From Kocuria rosea (GTDB lineage: Bacteria > Actinomycetota > Actinomycetes > Actinomycetales > Micrococcaceae), in contig NZ_CP035103.1 of NCBI RefSeq assembly GCF_006094695.1, positions 1,364,001 to 1,428,000 on the forward strand: a stretch of 64,000 bases of DNA, written 5' to 3'. Position numbers and translations under genes: made by a program. Below, piece after piece: positions 7,120-15,615 of the stretch (positions are counted from its first letter, which is position 1; each line of letters opens with the position of its first letter). The notes below the pieces were generated by a model. It was not told where the DNA came from and did not search any database. It saw nothing but the letters and a program-made list of their open reading frames with translations.

Positions 7120-9915
7120 GTGGCCACCGAGCGCGTGCACCAGGACCCGTCCCTCCGCGCGGCGGGCGAGCTCCTCGCCGAGCTGGACGTGGAGCCCGCC
7201 CTCGGGCTGAGCGCGGAGCAGGCCGGGGCCCGGCTGGCCCGGTACGGGCCCAACGAGCTGCGCACCGCCCCGCGGGTGCCGCGGTGGCGCAAGGTCCTCG
7301 CCCAGTTCCAGGACCCGCTGATCTACCTGCTCCTGACCGCGATCGCCGTGTCCGTGGTCGCCTGGGTCGCGGAGGGCGCCCGCGGGGTGCCGGTGGACGC
7401 GGTGGTCATCGCCGTGATCGTGGTGGCCAACGCGGTGCTGGGCCGCGTCCAGGAGGGGCGGGCCGAGGACGCGGTCGCGGCGCTGGCCGTGCTCACGGCG
7501 GCGAACTCGACCGTGGTGCGGGACGGGCGCCTGACCACGCTCCGCTCGGCCCAGCTGGTGCCCGGTGACGTCCTGGCTCTCGCCGAGGGGGACGCGGTGG
7601 GCGCGGACGCCCGCCTGCTCTCCGCCGCGTCCCTGCGCGTGCAGGAGGCGTCCCTGACCGGGGAGTCGGAGGCGGAGCTCAAGGACCCGGCCGTGCTGCC
7701 CGCCCCGGCCCCGCTCGGGGACCGGCGGAACATGGTCTACAAGGGCACGGCCGTGGCCTCGGGGGTGGGCCGCGCCGTGGTCGTGGCCACGGGCATGGAC
7801 ACCCAGGTGGGCGCCATCGCCGAGATGCTGGAGCGCACGGAGGCCGAGCCCTCGCCGCTGCAGCGCGAGATCGCGGCCGTGTCCCGGTCGCTGGGCCTCA
7901 TCGTGGTCGGCGTCGCCGTGGTGGTCATGGCCACGGTCGTCCTGGTCAGCGGGGTGCGCGGCGTGCAGGACCTCGTGACGGTCCTGCTGCTGGGCGTCTC
8001 CCTCGCGGTCGCGGCCGTCCCGGAGGGCCTGCCCGCGATCCTGTCCCTGGTCCTGGCCATCGGGGTGCGGGCGATGGCCCGCCGGCAGGCGGTGGTCAAG
8101 GACCTGCACTCCGTGGAGACGCTCGGCGCGGCCTCGGTGATCTGCTCCGACAAGACCGGCACGCTCACCCGCAACGAGATGACCCTCAAGGTGCTCATGA
8201 CCCCGTCCGGCACGGTGGAGCTCTCCGGCACGGGGTACTCCCCGGAGGGCGAGGCCAGGGTCGTGACCGGGGGCGCGCCCGCCGCGCAGGTCCTGCAGGA
8301 GGCGCGGGGCGTGCTGGTGGGCGGGGCGCGCGCCAACAACGCCCAGCTCGACGAGGCCGCCGGCGTGTGGACCGTGCAGGGCGACCCCACCGAGGCGGCG
8401 TTCCTCACCGCCGTGCACAAGCTCTACGGCGCCGCCGACCGGGCGGACGACTTCTCCCGGGCCCAGGAGATGCCGTTCACCTCCGAGCGCCGGATGATGT
8501 CCACCCTCGAGATCGAGACGGACTCCGGGCACCGCTACCTGTTCACCAAGGGCGCCCCGGACGTCCTCATGGACCGCTGCACCGGGGTGCGCGTCGGGGA
8601 CGTCGTCGAGCCCTTCGACGCCGCGCGACGCCGGGACGCCGCCGCGGCCGTCGAGGAGCTGTCCGGGCAGGCGTTCCGCACCCTGGCGGTCGCCGGCCGG
8701 CGGGTCCGGGAGCGCGAGGCCGCGGAGCTCGGCGAGGCGGCGGAGCGGGACCTCGTCTGGCTCGGCGTGGTGGGCGTCCTCGACCCGCCGCGGGAGGAGG
8801 CCGCGGCGGCCGTGGCGCAGGCCCGGGCCGCCGGGGTGCGCACGATCATGATCACCGGCGACCACCCGGTGACGGCCGCCCGGATCGCCGCGGACCTGGG
8901 GATCGTGCCGCCGGGAGCGCCCGCGCTCACCGGGGCGCAGTTGGACGAGCTCACCGGGGACGGCTTCCTCGACGCCGTGCGGGACGTCTCGGTCTTCGCC
9001 CGGGTGGCCCCGGGCCACAAGCTGCGGATCGTCGACGCCCTGCAGGCCCAGGGCCACGTCGTCGCCATGACCGGGGACGGCGTCAACGACGCGCCGGCCC
9101 TCAAGGCCGCCGACATCGGCGTGGCCATGGGCATCACGGGCACGGAGGTCACCAAGGAGGCCGGGCGGATGATCCTCGGCGACGACGACTTCGCCACCAT
9201 CGTGGTGGCGATCCGGCAGGGCCGGGTCATCTTCGAGAACATCACGAAGTTCCTGCGCTACCTGCTGTCCTCGAACCTGGGGGAGGTGGCCACCGTGTTC
9301 TTCGGCGTGCTCCTCGCGGGCGCCCTGGGGCTGACGGACGCCGCCGACGGCGCGATCGCCGTGCCGCTGCTGGCCACCCAGATCCTGTGGATCAACCTCG
9401 TCACCGACTCCGGTCCGGCCCTGGCCATGGGCGTGGACCCCGAGATCGAGGACGTCATGGCCCGCCCGCCGCGCCGGCCCGACGAACGGATCCTCGACGC
9501 GCCGATGTGGGGGCGGATCGCGCTGCTCGGCCTGGTGATGGGCGCCTCGACCCTGCTGACCATCGACATCTTCCTCCCCGGGGGGCTGGTGCCCGGCCAG
9601 GACTCCCTCGACGTGGCCCGCACCGCCGGGTTCACCGCGCTCGTGCTCGCCCAGCTGTTCAACGCCCTGAACTCCCGCTCCGAGCTCGCGAGCGCCTTCC
9701 ACCGGCTGTTCGTCAACCCCTGGCTGTGGGGTGCCCTGGCCCTCGCCGCCGCCCTGCAGGTGCTCGTGGTGCACGTCCCGGTCCTCCAGGTCGCCTTCGG
9801 CACCGCACCGCTGGACCTCGTCCACTGGGCGGTCGCGGTGGGCATGGCGTCCCTCGTCCTGTGGGTCGAGGAGCTGCGCAAGCTCGTCCGCCGGGCCCTG
9901 GCGCGCCGGGGCTGA
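7120..9915 (+). CDS. P2A-type cation-transporting ATPase, probably calcium
   Basis: A 931-residue P-type ATPase. In order: N-terminal cation-ATPase domain (LSAEQAGARLARYGPNEL), two membrane helices, actuator domain with TGES (SLTGESEAEL), helix M4 with PEGLP (VAAVPEGLPAILS), phosphorylation motif DKTGT with the acceptor Asp at residue 344, nucleotide domain, hinge GDGVNDAPALK, and the C-terminal helices with WINLVTDSGPALAMG in M6. PEGLP plus NLVTD places it in the P2A (SERCA/PMR1-like) group, so Ca2+ or Mn2+ efflux is likely, though Na+ cannot be excluded. The GTG at 7120 is chosen because it matches the family N-terminus and follows a -10-like box by 6 bases. It ends at a hairpin shared with the convergent antiporter gene. 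Confidence 0.9.
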   Translation: MATERVHQDPSLRAAGELLAELDVEPALGLSAEQAGARLARYGPNELRTAPRVPRWRKVLAQFQDPLIYLLLTAIAVSVVAWVAEGARGVPVDAVVIAVIVVANAVLGRVQEGRAEDAVAALAVLTAANSTVVRDGRLTTLRSAQLVPGDVLALAEGDAVGADARLLSAASLRVQEASLTGESEAELKDPAVLPAPAPLGDRRNMVYKGTAVASGVGRAVVVATGMDTQVGAIAEMLERTEAEPSPLQREIAAVSRSLGLIVVGVAVVVMATVVLVSGVRGVQDLVTVLLLGVSLAVAAVPEGLPAILSLVLAIGVRAMARRQAVVKDLHSVETLGAASVICSDKTGTLTRNEMTLKVLMTPSGTVELSGTGYSPEGEARVVTGGAPAAQVLQEARGVLVGGARANNAQLDEAAGVWTVQGDPTEAAFLTAVHKLYGAADRADDFSRAQEMPFTSERRMMSTLEIETDSGHRYLFTKGAPDVLMDRCTGVRVGDVVEPFDAARRRDAAAAVEELSGQAFRTLAVAGRRVREREAAELGEAAERDLVWLGVVGVLDPPREEAAAAVAQARAAGVRTIMITGDHPVTAARIAADLGIVPPGAPALTGAQLDELTGDGFLDAVRDVSVFARVAPGHKLRIVDALQAQGHVVAMTGDGVNDAPALKAADIGVAMGITGTEVTKEAGRMILGDDDFATIVVAIRQGRVIFENITKFLRYLLSSNLGEVATVFFGVLLAGALGLTDAADGAIAVPLLATQILWINLVTDSGPALAMGVDPEIEDVMARPPRRPDERILDAPMWGRIALLGLVMGASTLLTIDIFLPGGLVPGQDSLDVARTAGFTALVLAQLFNALNSRSELASAFHRLFVNPWLWGALALAAALQVLVVHVPVLQVAFGTAPLDLVHWAVAVGMASLVLWVEELRKLVRRALARRG

Positions 9916-9919
9916 CGGG

Positions 9920-9941
9920 GCCGGTGCCCGCCGGCACCGGC
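9920..9941. terminator. Bidirectional hairpin between the ATPase and antiporter genes
   Basis: Nine-base arms at 9920-9928 and 9933-9941 with a 4-base loop, placed between two convergent stops. There is no clear U-tract. Confidence 0.6.
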
Positions 9942-9945
9942 GCGG

Positions 9946-11529
9946 TCAGTCGGGCCGGCGGCCGAGGGCCTCGACGGTCTCGGCGGCCAGGGCGATGCCG
10001 GCGCCGCTGTAGAGGTTGAAGACCGTCCGGACCCCGTGCCCGCGCAGCTCCTGCACCTCGTCGTCGTACTGCGCCACGGCGGCCACGACCCCGTCGAAGC
10101 CCGTGGCGCTCAGCTGCTGGAGGGCCACGAGGTTGGAGCCGTGGAAGGGCATCGCCAGCACGGCGACCTGCACGTGGCCGGTCGCGATCACCCGCTCCCA
10201 GAACTCCTGGTCGGTCGCGTCGGCCTCCTGGACGTCGATCCCCTGCGCCCGCAGCCGCTCCACGCGGTCCGTGGCGTTCTCGATGCCCACCACGGAGAAG
10301 CCGTGCTCCTCGGAGAGCTCCCGGTAGGCCGCCTGCCCCACCCGGCCCATGCCGAGCACGAGCACCGTGGCGTGGCTGATGTCGATGGGACGGTCCTCCG
10401 GGTGCAGCCGGTCGTCCAGGTGCTCCGGGAGCCGCCGGGCGAGGGTGCTGGTCAGGGAGGAGCCGCGCCGGTTGACCAGGGCCGAGATCACGAAGCTCAG
10501 GGCGACGGCCACGGAGAGCATCACCAGCCAGTCGCCGTCGAACATCCCGGCCGAGACGCCGATGGCCCCCACGATGAGGGCGAACTCCGAGTGGTTGCCC
10601 AGCGCGAGGCCCGTCCGCAGCGACGTGCGGCGGCGCAGCCCGAACATCCACAGCAGCAGCACGAACAGCATCGCCTGGACCGGCAGGAGGCCCAGGAGCA
10701 GCACGCTCATGGCGAGCATCTCGAGGGTCGGCATCCCGTGGAAGCCGATCGAGACGAAGAACGCGACCAGCAAGAGGTCCTTGAGCGTGAACAGGGTGCG
10801 GGACAGCTCGCCAGCGTTGGCGTGCGAGGCCAGGAGCATGCCGACGAGCAGCGCCCCGAGGTCGCCCTTCAGGCCCACGGCCGAGAAGGCGATGTAGCCG
10901 GGGACCAGGGCCATGGCGACGCCGAACAGTGCCTGCAGCTCCCCGTGGCCGATGCCGTCCCAGATCCGGCGGAACACCCACGCCGCCGGCAGCAGCAGCA
11001 CCAGGGCCAGGGCCCACGGGCTCGGTGGGTGCTCGCTGGTGACGGTGATGAACGCTACGGCGGCGACGTCCTGGATGATGAGGATGCCGATCGCCACGCG
11101 CCCGTAGAGCGACGTCGTCTCGCTGCGCTCCTCGAGGACCTTGAACACCAGGACCGTGCTCGAGAAGGACAGGGCGAACCCGGCCAGCAGCAGCGCGCGG
11201 AGGTTCTCGCCCGGCAGCTGCAGCCCCACCAGCATCAGCAGGCCCAGGAGCCCCGCCCCGAGCGCCGTGCTCAGGACCAGGTGGATCCCGGCCGTCCCCC
11301 AGACCTCCCGGCGCAGCAGCGACCGGGCGTCGAGCTTGAGACCGATGCCGAACAGCATGAGGGTCACGCCGACGTCCGCCAGCTGGTCGAGGGCGGGGAG
11401 CCGCTCCACGCCCAGGCCGTTGAGCACGAAGCCGGCCGCGAGGAACCCGATCAGGGGCGGCAGCCGCGCGAGGACGGCCAGGGCACCGGCCCCGAAGGCG
11501 ACGACGAGATAGATGGCAACCGTGGACAC
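9946..11529 (-). CDS. CPA2-family cation:proton antiporter with RCK domain (KefB/YbaL-like)
   Basis: A 527-residue protein. Residues 1-375 hold about 12 membrane helices of the Na+/H+ exchanger fold (LPPLIGFLAAGFVLNGLGVE and the following LMLFGIGLKLDARSL are typical). From about residue 394 an RCK/TrkA-N domain begins with the dinucleotide-binding motif VLGMGRVGQAAY. KefB/YbaL relatives exchange K+ or Na+ for protons and are gated by nucleotides through the RCK domain. Start is GTG at 11529 with GGGAG 6 bases upstream. The partner subunit seen in E. coli Kef systems (KefF/G) is not in the neighbourhood. Confidence 0.88.
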   Translation of the reverse strand: MSTVAIYLVVAFGAGALAVLARLPPLIGFLAAGFVLNGLGVERLPALDQLADVGVTLMLFGIGLKLDARSLLRREVWGTAGIHLVLSTALGAGLLGLLMLVGLQLPGENLRALLLAGFALSFSSTVLVFKVLEERSETTSLYGRVAIGILIIQDVAAVAFITVTSEHPPSPWALALVLLLPAAWVFRRIWDGIGHGELQALFGVAMALVPGYIAFSAVGLKGDLGALLVGMLLASHANAGELSRTLFTLKDLLLVAFFVSIGFHGMPTLEMLAMSVLLLGLLPVQAMLFVLLLWMFGLRRRTSLRTGLALGNHSEFALIVGAIGVSAGMFDGDWLVMLSVAVALSFVISALVNRRGSSLTSTLARRLPEHLDDRLHPEDRPIDISHATVLVLGMGRVGQAAYRELSEEHGFSVVGIENATDRVERLRAQGIDVQEADATDQEFWERVIATGHVQVAVLAMPFHGSNLVALQQLSATGFDGVVAAVAQYDDEVQELRGHGVRTVFNLYSGAGIALAAETVEALGRRPD

Positions 11530-11653
11530 AGTCAGCTCCCTCGCCGGCCGGTGGTGTGACCCCTCCAGTCTAGGGCGGGGGCCCCCGGGGACCGGCGCGG
11601 CCCCGAGCGCCTACAGTGGTCGCAGCACAGCGCAGCGAGGGAAGGACCGGAGC

Positions 11654-13045
11654 ATGCACGAGAGCCAGCGGCCCGGCGCCGCCGCGTCCGCCCCGACGCG
11701 CTCCCAGCGGCTGGACCGGCTGCCGTTCACCACCGAGCACCGGAAGCTGCTCGTCGGCTCCGGCGTCGGCTGGGCCCTGGACGCCATGGACGTGGGCCTG
11801 ATCTCGTTCGTGATGGCCGCGCTCGCCCAGGAGTGGGGCCTGGGCTCCGGGCAGCTGTCCCTGCTCGCGTCGATCGGCTTCGTGGGGATGGCCGTGGGCG
11901 CCAGCCTCGGCGGGCTCCTGGCCGACCGGCTCGGCCGGCGCCAGGTCTTCGCCCTGACCCTGCTGGTCTACGGCACGGCCACCGGCGCGTCCGCGCTCGT
12001 CGGGTCCCTCGCCGCGCTCGTGATCCTGCGGTTCGTGGTGGGCCTCGGCCTCGGCGCCGAGCTGCCCGTCGCCTCCACCCTCGTCTCCGAGTACGCGCCC
12101 CGGCGGATCCGCGGCCGCGTGGTGGTGGTCCTCGAGTCCTTCTGGGCCGTCGGCTGGATCCTCGCCGCCCTCGTGGGCTACTTCGTGGTGCCGTCCTCCC
12201 CGGACGGCTGGCGCTGGGCGCTCGTCGTCGGGCTCGTGCCGGCCCTCTACGCCGTGGTCGTGCGCCGGGCCCTGCCGGAGTCCGTGCGCTTCCTCGAGCA
12301 CCGGGGCCGGACGGACGAGGCCGAGGCCGCGGTGCGCCGGTTCGAGCGGGCGCGGCCGCTGGGTCGCTCCCGGGCCGAGACCCCCGAGCAGGCCCGGGCG
12401 GCCGAGGCGCACGGTCCGCGCCCGGCGGAGGACGCGAGCGGGATCTGGGCCCCGACCCTGCGGCGGCGCACGGCGGCGCTGTGGACCGTCTGGTTCTGCA
12501 TCAACTTCGCCTACTACGGGGCGTTCACCTGGCTGCCCACCCTGCTGCTCCAGCAGGGCCTCACGCTGACGACCTCCTTCGGCTACGTCCTGGTCATCAC
12601 GCTCGCCCAGCTGCCCGGCTACGCCGCGGCCGCCTGGCTCATCGAGGTCTGGGGCCGCCGGATCACGCTGGCCGTGTTCCTCGGGGGCTCCGCGGTGAGC
12701 GCCCTGCTCTTCGGCATCGTCTCGATGGGCAGCATCGTGCTCCCGTGGCAGGTGATCGGCTCCGGCATGGCGCTGTCCTTCTTCAACCTGGGCGCGTGGG
12801 GGGCCCTGTACGCGATCGGCCCCGAGCTCTACCCCACCGCGCTGCGCGGGACGGGGACCGGGGCGGCGGCGGCGTTCGGCCGCGTCGCCTCGATCCTCGC
12901 CCCGCTGGCCGTGCCGGCGCTGCTCGCGCTCGGCGGGGAGCGCTACGACGTCGTCACCGTCTTCGCCGTCTTCGGCGCCGCCTTCCTCGTGGCCGCCCTC
13001 TCCGCGTTCGCCCTGCCCGAGCAGCGGGGACGGGCCCTGCAGTGA
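11654..13045 (+). CDS. MFS transporter, NiaP/sugar-porter-like
   Basis: A 463-residue carrier with 12 predicted membrane helices. GVGWALDAMDVGLISFVMAAL in helix 1, the MFS motif GGLLADRLGRRQ between helices 2 and 3, and ELPVASTLVSEYAPRRIRGR match the SP-related group that includes bacterial niacin (NiaP) and aromatic-acid carriers. NiaP-like niacin uptake is the best guess, but substrate assignment is uncertain. The ATG at 11654 has AAGGA upstream, and a -10-like TACAGT lies at 11612-11617. The stop overlaps the GTG of the AlkZ-like gene (GTGA), so the two are probably translated together. Confidence 0.8.
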   Translation: MHESQRPGAAASAPTRSQRLDRLPFTTEHRKLLVGSGVGWALDAMDVGLISFVMAALAQEWGLGSGQLSLLASIGFVGMAVGASLGGLLADRLGRRQVFALTLLVYGTATGASALVGSLAALVILRFVVGLGLGAELPVASTLVSEYAPRRIRGRVVVVLESFWAVGWILAALVGYFVVPSSPDGWRWALVVGLVPALYAVVVRRALPESVRFLEHRGRTDEAEAAVRRFERARPLGRSRAETPEQARAAEAHGPRPAEDASGIWAPTLRRRTAALWTVWFCINFAYYGAFTWLPTLLLQQGLTLTTSFGYVLVITLAQLPGYAAAAWLIEVWGRRITLAVFLGGSAVSALLFGIVSMGSIVLPWQVIGSGMALSFFNLGAWGALYAIGPELYPTALRGTGTGAAAAFGRVASILAPLAVPALLALGGERYDVVTVFAVFGAAFLVAALSAFALPEQRGRALQ

Positions 13046-14148
13046 GCTCCCCGGCCGTCCTGACGGACCGCGAGATCGGCCTCGCCCGGCTCGCGGCCCA
13101 CGGGCTCGTGCGCCCGGAGGACGTGGCGCCCGAGGACGTGGTGCGCGCCCTCGGGGCCGTCCAGGCCCAAGACCTGCCCGGCGCCCTGGTGTCGGTCGCC
13201 CTGCGGCGGGCCGGCGGGTCCGACGGCCTGCGGCAGGCCTTCGACGACGGCCGGATCGTGCGCACGTGGCCCATGCGCGGGACCCTGCACCTGGTGCCCG
13301 CCGAGGACCTGCGCGCGTGGCTGGCGGTCCTGGGTCCCCGCACCGTCGCCTCGACGTCCGCCCGGCGCCGGGCCCTGGGCATCGACGAGCGGCTCGACGC
13401 GGCCCGGGAGAGCGCCCTCGCCGCGCTGCGCCACGGCCCGCAGCCCCGTGAACGCCTGCACGCCGCGTGGGAGGAGGCCGGGCTGCTGGGCGAGCCTGGC
13501 CGGGCCTACCACCTGATGCTCGCCCTGCACCTGGACGCGACCCTGTGCCTGGGCCCGCTGACGGCGGACGGCCGGGACCAGCTCGTGGTGCCCGTCGCGG
13601 ACTGGGTCCCCGCCGCGGGGGAGGAGGCGGCCGTGCCCGGGGCGGCCGCCGGCGGCACTCCGCCCGTCGTCGCCCGCTGGGTGCGCCGGTACCTGCGCGG
13701 CCACGGCCCGGCCTCCGTCGCGGACGCCGCCCGGTGGGCGGCCCTGCCGCGCTCCGCGGTGCGCGCCGCGCTGGCGGGGGCCGACGGTGTCGTGGCGGTG
13801 CACGACCGCGCCGGCCGCGAGCTGTGGTGCGCCACCGAGGTGCTCGAGGGCCCCGCACCCGGCGGGCGCCGCGCCGCCGGGGTCTTCCTGCTGCCGCCCT
13901 TCGACGAGTACGTCCTGGGCTACGGGGACCGCTCCCACGTGCTGGCCCCGGCCCACGCGGCGCGGATCGTCCCCGGCGGCAACGGGGTCTTCAAGCCCAC
14001 CCTCGTGGCGGGCGGGCGGATCGTGGGGACCTGGGGGCGCGTGCGCCGCGCCGGTGGAGCCGAGCTCGTGCTCGACCCGTTCGAGGAGCTCTCGGCGGCC
14101 CGCCGCACGGCCGCCGAGCGGGCCTTCGCGCGGCTGCCGGCGCTCTGA
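13042..14148 (+). CDS. Winged-helix DNA-binding protein, AlkZ-like (HTH_42) DNA glycosylase
   Basis: A 368-residue protein of the AlkZ/YcaQ family. GAVQAQDLPGAL (about residues 36-47) carries the catalytic QxQ-type motif found in alkyl-DNA and crosslink-unhooking glycosylases; tandem winged helices follow, and LLPPFDEYVLGYGDRSHVL near residue 285 is the family's conserved C-terminal motif. Known members excise bulky alkylated bases or unhook interstrand crosslinks; many actinobacterial members are untested. The GTG start at 13042 overlaps the upstream MFS stop in GTGA. Pairing with an exporter-like carrier resembles natural-product self-resistance arrangements, but nothing else here supports such a cluster. 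Confidence 0.8.
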   Translation: MSSPAVLTDREIGLARLAAHGLVRPEDVAPEDVVRALGAVQAQDLPGALVSVALRRAGGSDGLRQAFDDGRIVRTWPMRGTLHLVPAEDLRAWLAVLGPRTVASTSARRRALGIDERLDAARESALAALRHGPQPRERLHAAWEEAGLLGEPGRAYHLMLALHLDATLCLGPLTADGRDQLVVPVADWVPAAGEEAAVPGAAAGGTPPVVARWVRRYLRGHGPASVADAARWAALPRSAVRAALAGADGVVAVHDRAGRELWCATEVLEGPAPGGRRAAGVFLLPPFDEYVLGYGDRSHVLAPAHAARIVPGGNGVFKPTLVAGGRIVGTWGRVRRAGGAELVLDPFEELSAARRTAAERAFARLPAL

Positions 14149-14211
14149 GCCGAGACGAAGCCGGTATGGGTCCGGGGGCCCGGGAGGTGGTCCGGCTCAC
14201 CCGGCGCTCGA

Positions 14212-14217
14212 TAGGGT
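14212..14217 (+). promoter_or_regulatory. -10 box (TAGGGT), leaderless promoter
   Basis: Six bases before the ATG at 14224. Confidence 0.5.
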
Positions 14218-14223
14218 GAGGCC

Positions 14224-14922
14224 ATGATCAACCCCGCCCGCCTGCACTCGGACCTCTCCCGCCTCGGCCGCGAGACCGAGATGTTCCTGGCCACCACCGC
14301 GTCCCTGTCCGACGACGAGCTGGCCGCCCCCTCGCTGTGCGAGGGATGGCGCCGCGCCGACGTCGTCGCCCACCTCGCCTCCAACGGGCGCGCCCTCGTC
14401 AAGCTCGTCGACTGGGCCGTGACCGGGCAGGAGCAGGCCCCCTACGCCTCGATGGAGGCCCGGAACCAGGACATCGCCGAGCTGGCCGCCCTGCCCCGCC
14501 AGGAGCTGGTCGAGAAGGCGCGCGAGTCGGCCGCCTACTTCGCCGAGCAGGCCCAGCGGCTGACCGGTGAGCTCGCGGTCGAGGAGGTGCACCTGCACGG
14601 CAAGGTGATCCCCGCTACCTCGATCGTGGCGCTGCGCATCGCCGAGGTCGTCGTCCACCACCACGACCTCGACACCGCCTGGACCATCGAGGAGGCCGAC
14701 CCCGACTCGCTGCTCAACGCCCTCGAGGCCGCCGTGCGCACCATGCGCGCCAAGGGCGCCCCCGGCATGACGCTGGTGACGGAGGAGCGCGACGAGTGGG
14801 TGATCGGCGACGGCGCCCTGCGCGTCGAGTCCGACCGGGAGGGCCTGCTCGAGTGGCTGGCCCGCGGCGACGGCGAGAACGTCGAGGCCGACGGCCCGCT
14901 GCCGGTGCTGCCCTCCTGGTGA
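14224..14922 (+). CDS. Mycothiol-dependent maleylpyruvate isomerase-like (DinB fold) protein
   Basis: A 232-residue protein of the MDMPI N-terminal family (TIGR03083 type). LCEGWRRADVVAHLASNGRAL (about residues 38-58) supplies the first metal-binding His, and EVVVHHHDLDTAW (about 142-154) the HxxxD-type ligands of the four-helix DinB fold. Characterised members use mycothiol as cofactor for isomerisation or thiol transfer; the substrate here is not known. Probably leaderless, with a -10 box 6 bases before the ATG. Its stop overlaps the start of a mycoredoxin-like gene (GTGA), which fits a mycothiol-linked operon. Confidence 0.82.
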   Translation: MINPARLHSDLSRLGRETEMFLATTASLSDDELAAPSLCEGWRRADVVAHLASNGRALVKLVDWAVTGQEQAPYASMEARNQDIAELAALPRQELVEKARESAAYFAEQAQRLTGELAVEEVHLHGKVIPATSIVALRIAEVVVHHHDLDTAWTIEEADPDSLLNALEAAVRTMRAKGAPGMTLVTEERDEWVIGDGALRVESDREGLLEWLARGDGENVEADGPLPVLPSW

Positions 14923-15341
14923 CCGGACGCCCCGTGCGCAGCTGGTGGCTCGCGGCGCTCGTCGTGCTCGCGACCGGCGCCGCCGCCGCCGTCCGGCTCG
15001 GGCGCGGCGAGCTCGGCGAGGCGACGATCGCCGTGCTCGCCGGCGCCGTGGCCGTCGCGCTGTGCTCCCCGCTGGTCTTCCCGCGCCGGGGCGCCGCCCC
15101 GGACGCGGTGACCGTCTACTACCGCCCCGGCTGCGGTTACTGCCTGCGCCTGCGTGCGTCCCTGGGCTCCCGCGCCAGGCGCGCCCGCTGGGTGGACATC
15201 TGGGCGGACCCGGACGCCGCCGCCTACGTGCGCTCGGTCAACGGGGGCGACGCGACGGTGCCGACCGTCGTCGTCGACAGCGTCCCGCACACGAACCCTT
15301 CCCCCGCCACGGTCCGGGCGGCGCTGGAGCACCGGGCCTGA
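14919..15341 (+). CDS. Membrane-anchored glutaredoxin/mycoredoxin-like protein
   Basis: A 140-residue protein. The GTG at 14919 overlaps the upstream TGA and gives two N-terminal membrane segments (about residues 8-22 and 32-50), followed by a glutaredoxin-like domain beginning VTVYYRPGCGYCLRLR. CGYC (about residues 68-71) is the redox-active pair, and TVPTVVVD carries the cis-Pro of the fold. This matches mycoredoxins, which reduce protein-mycothiol mixed disulfides in actinobacteria. The anchor would hold it at the inner face of the membrane. Context with an MDMPI-like enzyme and mshB downstream agrees with mycothiol chemistry. Confidence 0.8.
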   Translation: MTGRPVRSWWLAALVVLATGAAAAVRLGRGELGEATIAVLAGAVAVALCSPLVFPRRGAAPDAVTVYYRPGCGYCLRLRASLGSRARRARWVDIWADPDAAAYVRSVNGGDATVPTVVVDSVPHTNPSPATVRAALEHRA

Positions 15342-15483
15342 CCGGACCCCCGGCGCGCTCCACGTCCCCGGACGGATCGACGCCCGCCCCGGGACGGGGA
15401 CGAGGCGCCGCGCCGGACGGGCGGACGGGGGGAGTCGGCGGGGTCACAGCCGTCCGGGGTGCCGCCGGGGCGGCGCCGCGGGG

Positions 15484-15489
15484 TAGAAT
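15484..15489 (+). promoter_or_regulatory. -10 box (TAGAAT) of the typA promoter
   Basis: TAGAAT implies a transcript start near 15496 and a leader of about 120 bases before the ATG at 15616. No convincing -35 box is seen. Confidence 0.55.
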
Positions 15490-15495
15490 GGTCTA

Positions 15496-15615
15496 CGGCC
15501 CGCTGAGCGGGCGCTCCCGCCCGGGTCCCTCCGGGTGCGCGGCGGCGCCCCGGCCGCACCCATCGGGAGGGCTGCACCTCCCCCCGCATCTCCACCCGAA
15601 GAGAGACCCACGCGT
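15496..15615 (+). promoter_or_regulatory. Structured 5' leader of typA
   Basis: About 120 bases. It holds a hairpin at 15499-15513 (GCCCGC/GCGGGC arms, 3-base loop) and another at 15565-15582 (GGGAGG/CCTCCC arms, loop GCTGCA). GAAGAGAG near 15598 is the likely ribosome-binding site, with a rather long spacing to the ATG. A role in temperature or growth-state control is possible since typA is often cold-regulated, but this is inference. Confidence 0.4.

Noticed and set aside
7078..9825. A 915-codon minus-strand frame opposite the cation ATPase
   Set aside because: Gly/His/Asp-rich translation with no recognisable domain; the plus strand has all P-type ATPase motifs.
11570..13858. A 762-codon minus-strand frame opposite the MFS and AlkZ-like genes
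   Set aside because: Composition is that of an antisense shadow; the plus strand carries clear transporter and winged-helix signatures.
13042..14148. AlkZ-like gene plus MFS carrier as a self-resistance module of a natural-product cluster
   Set aside because: No biosynthetic genes are nearby; AlkZ-like genes are common as single genes.
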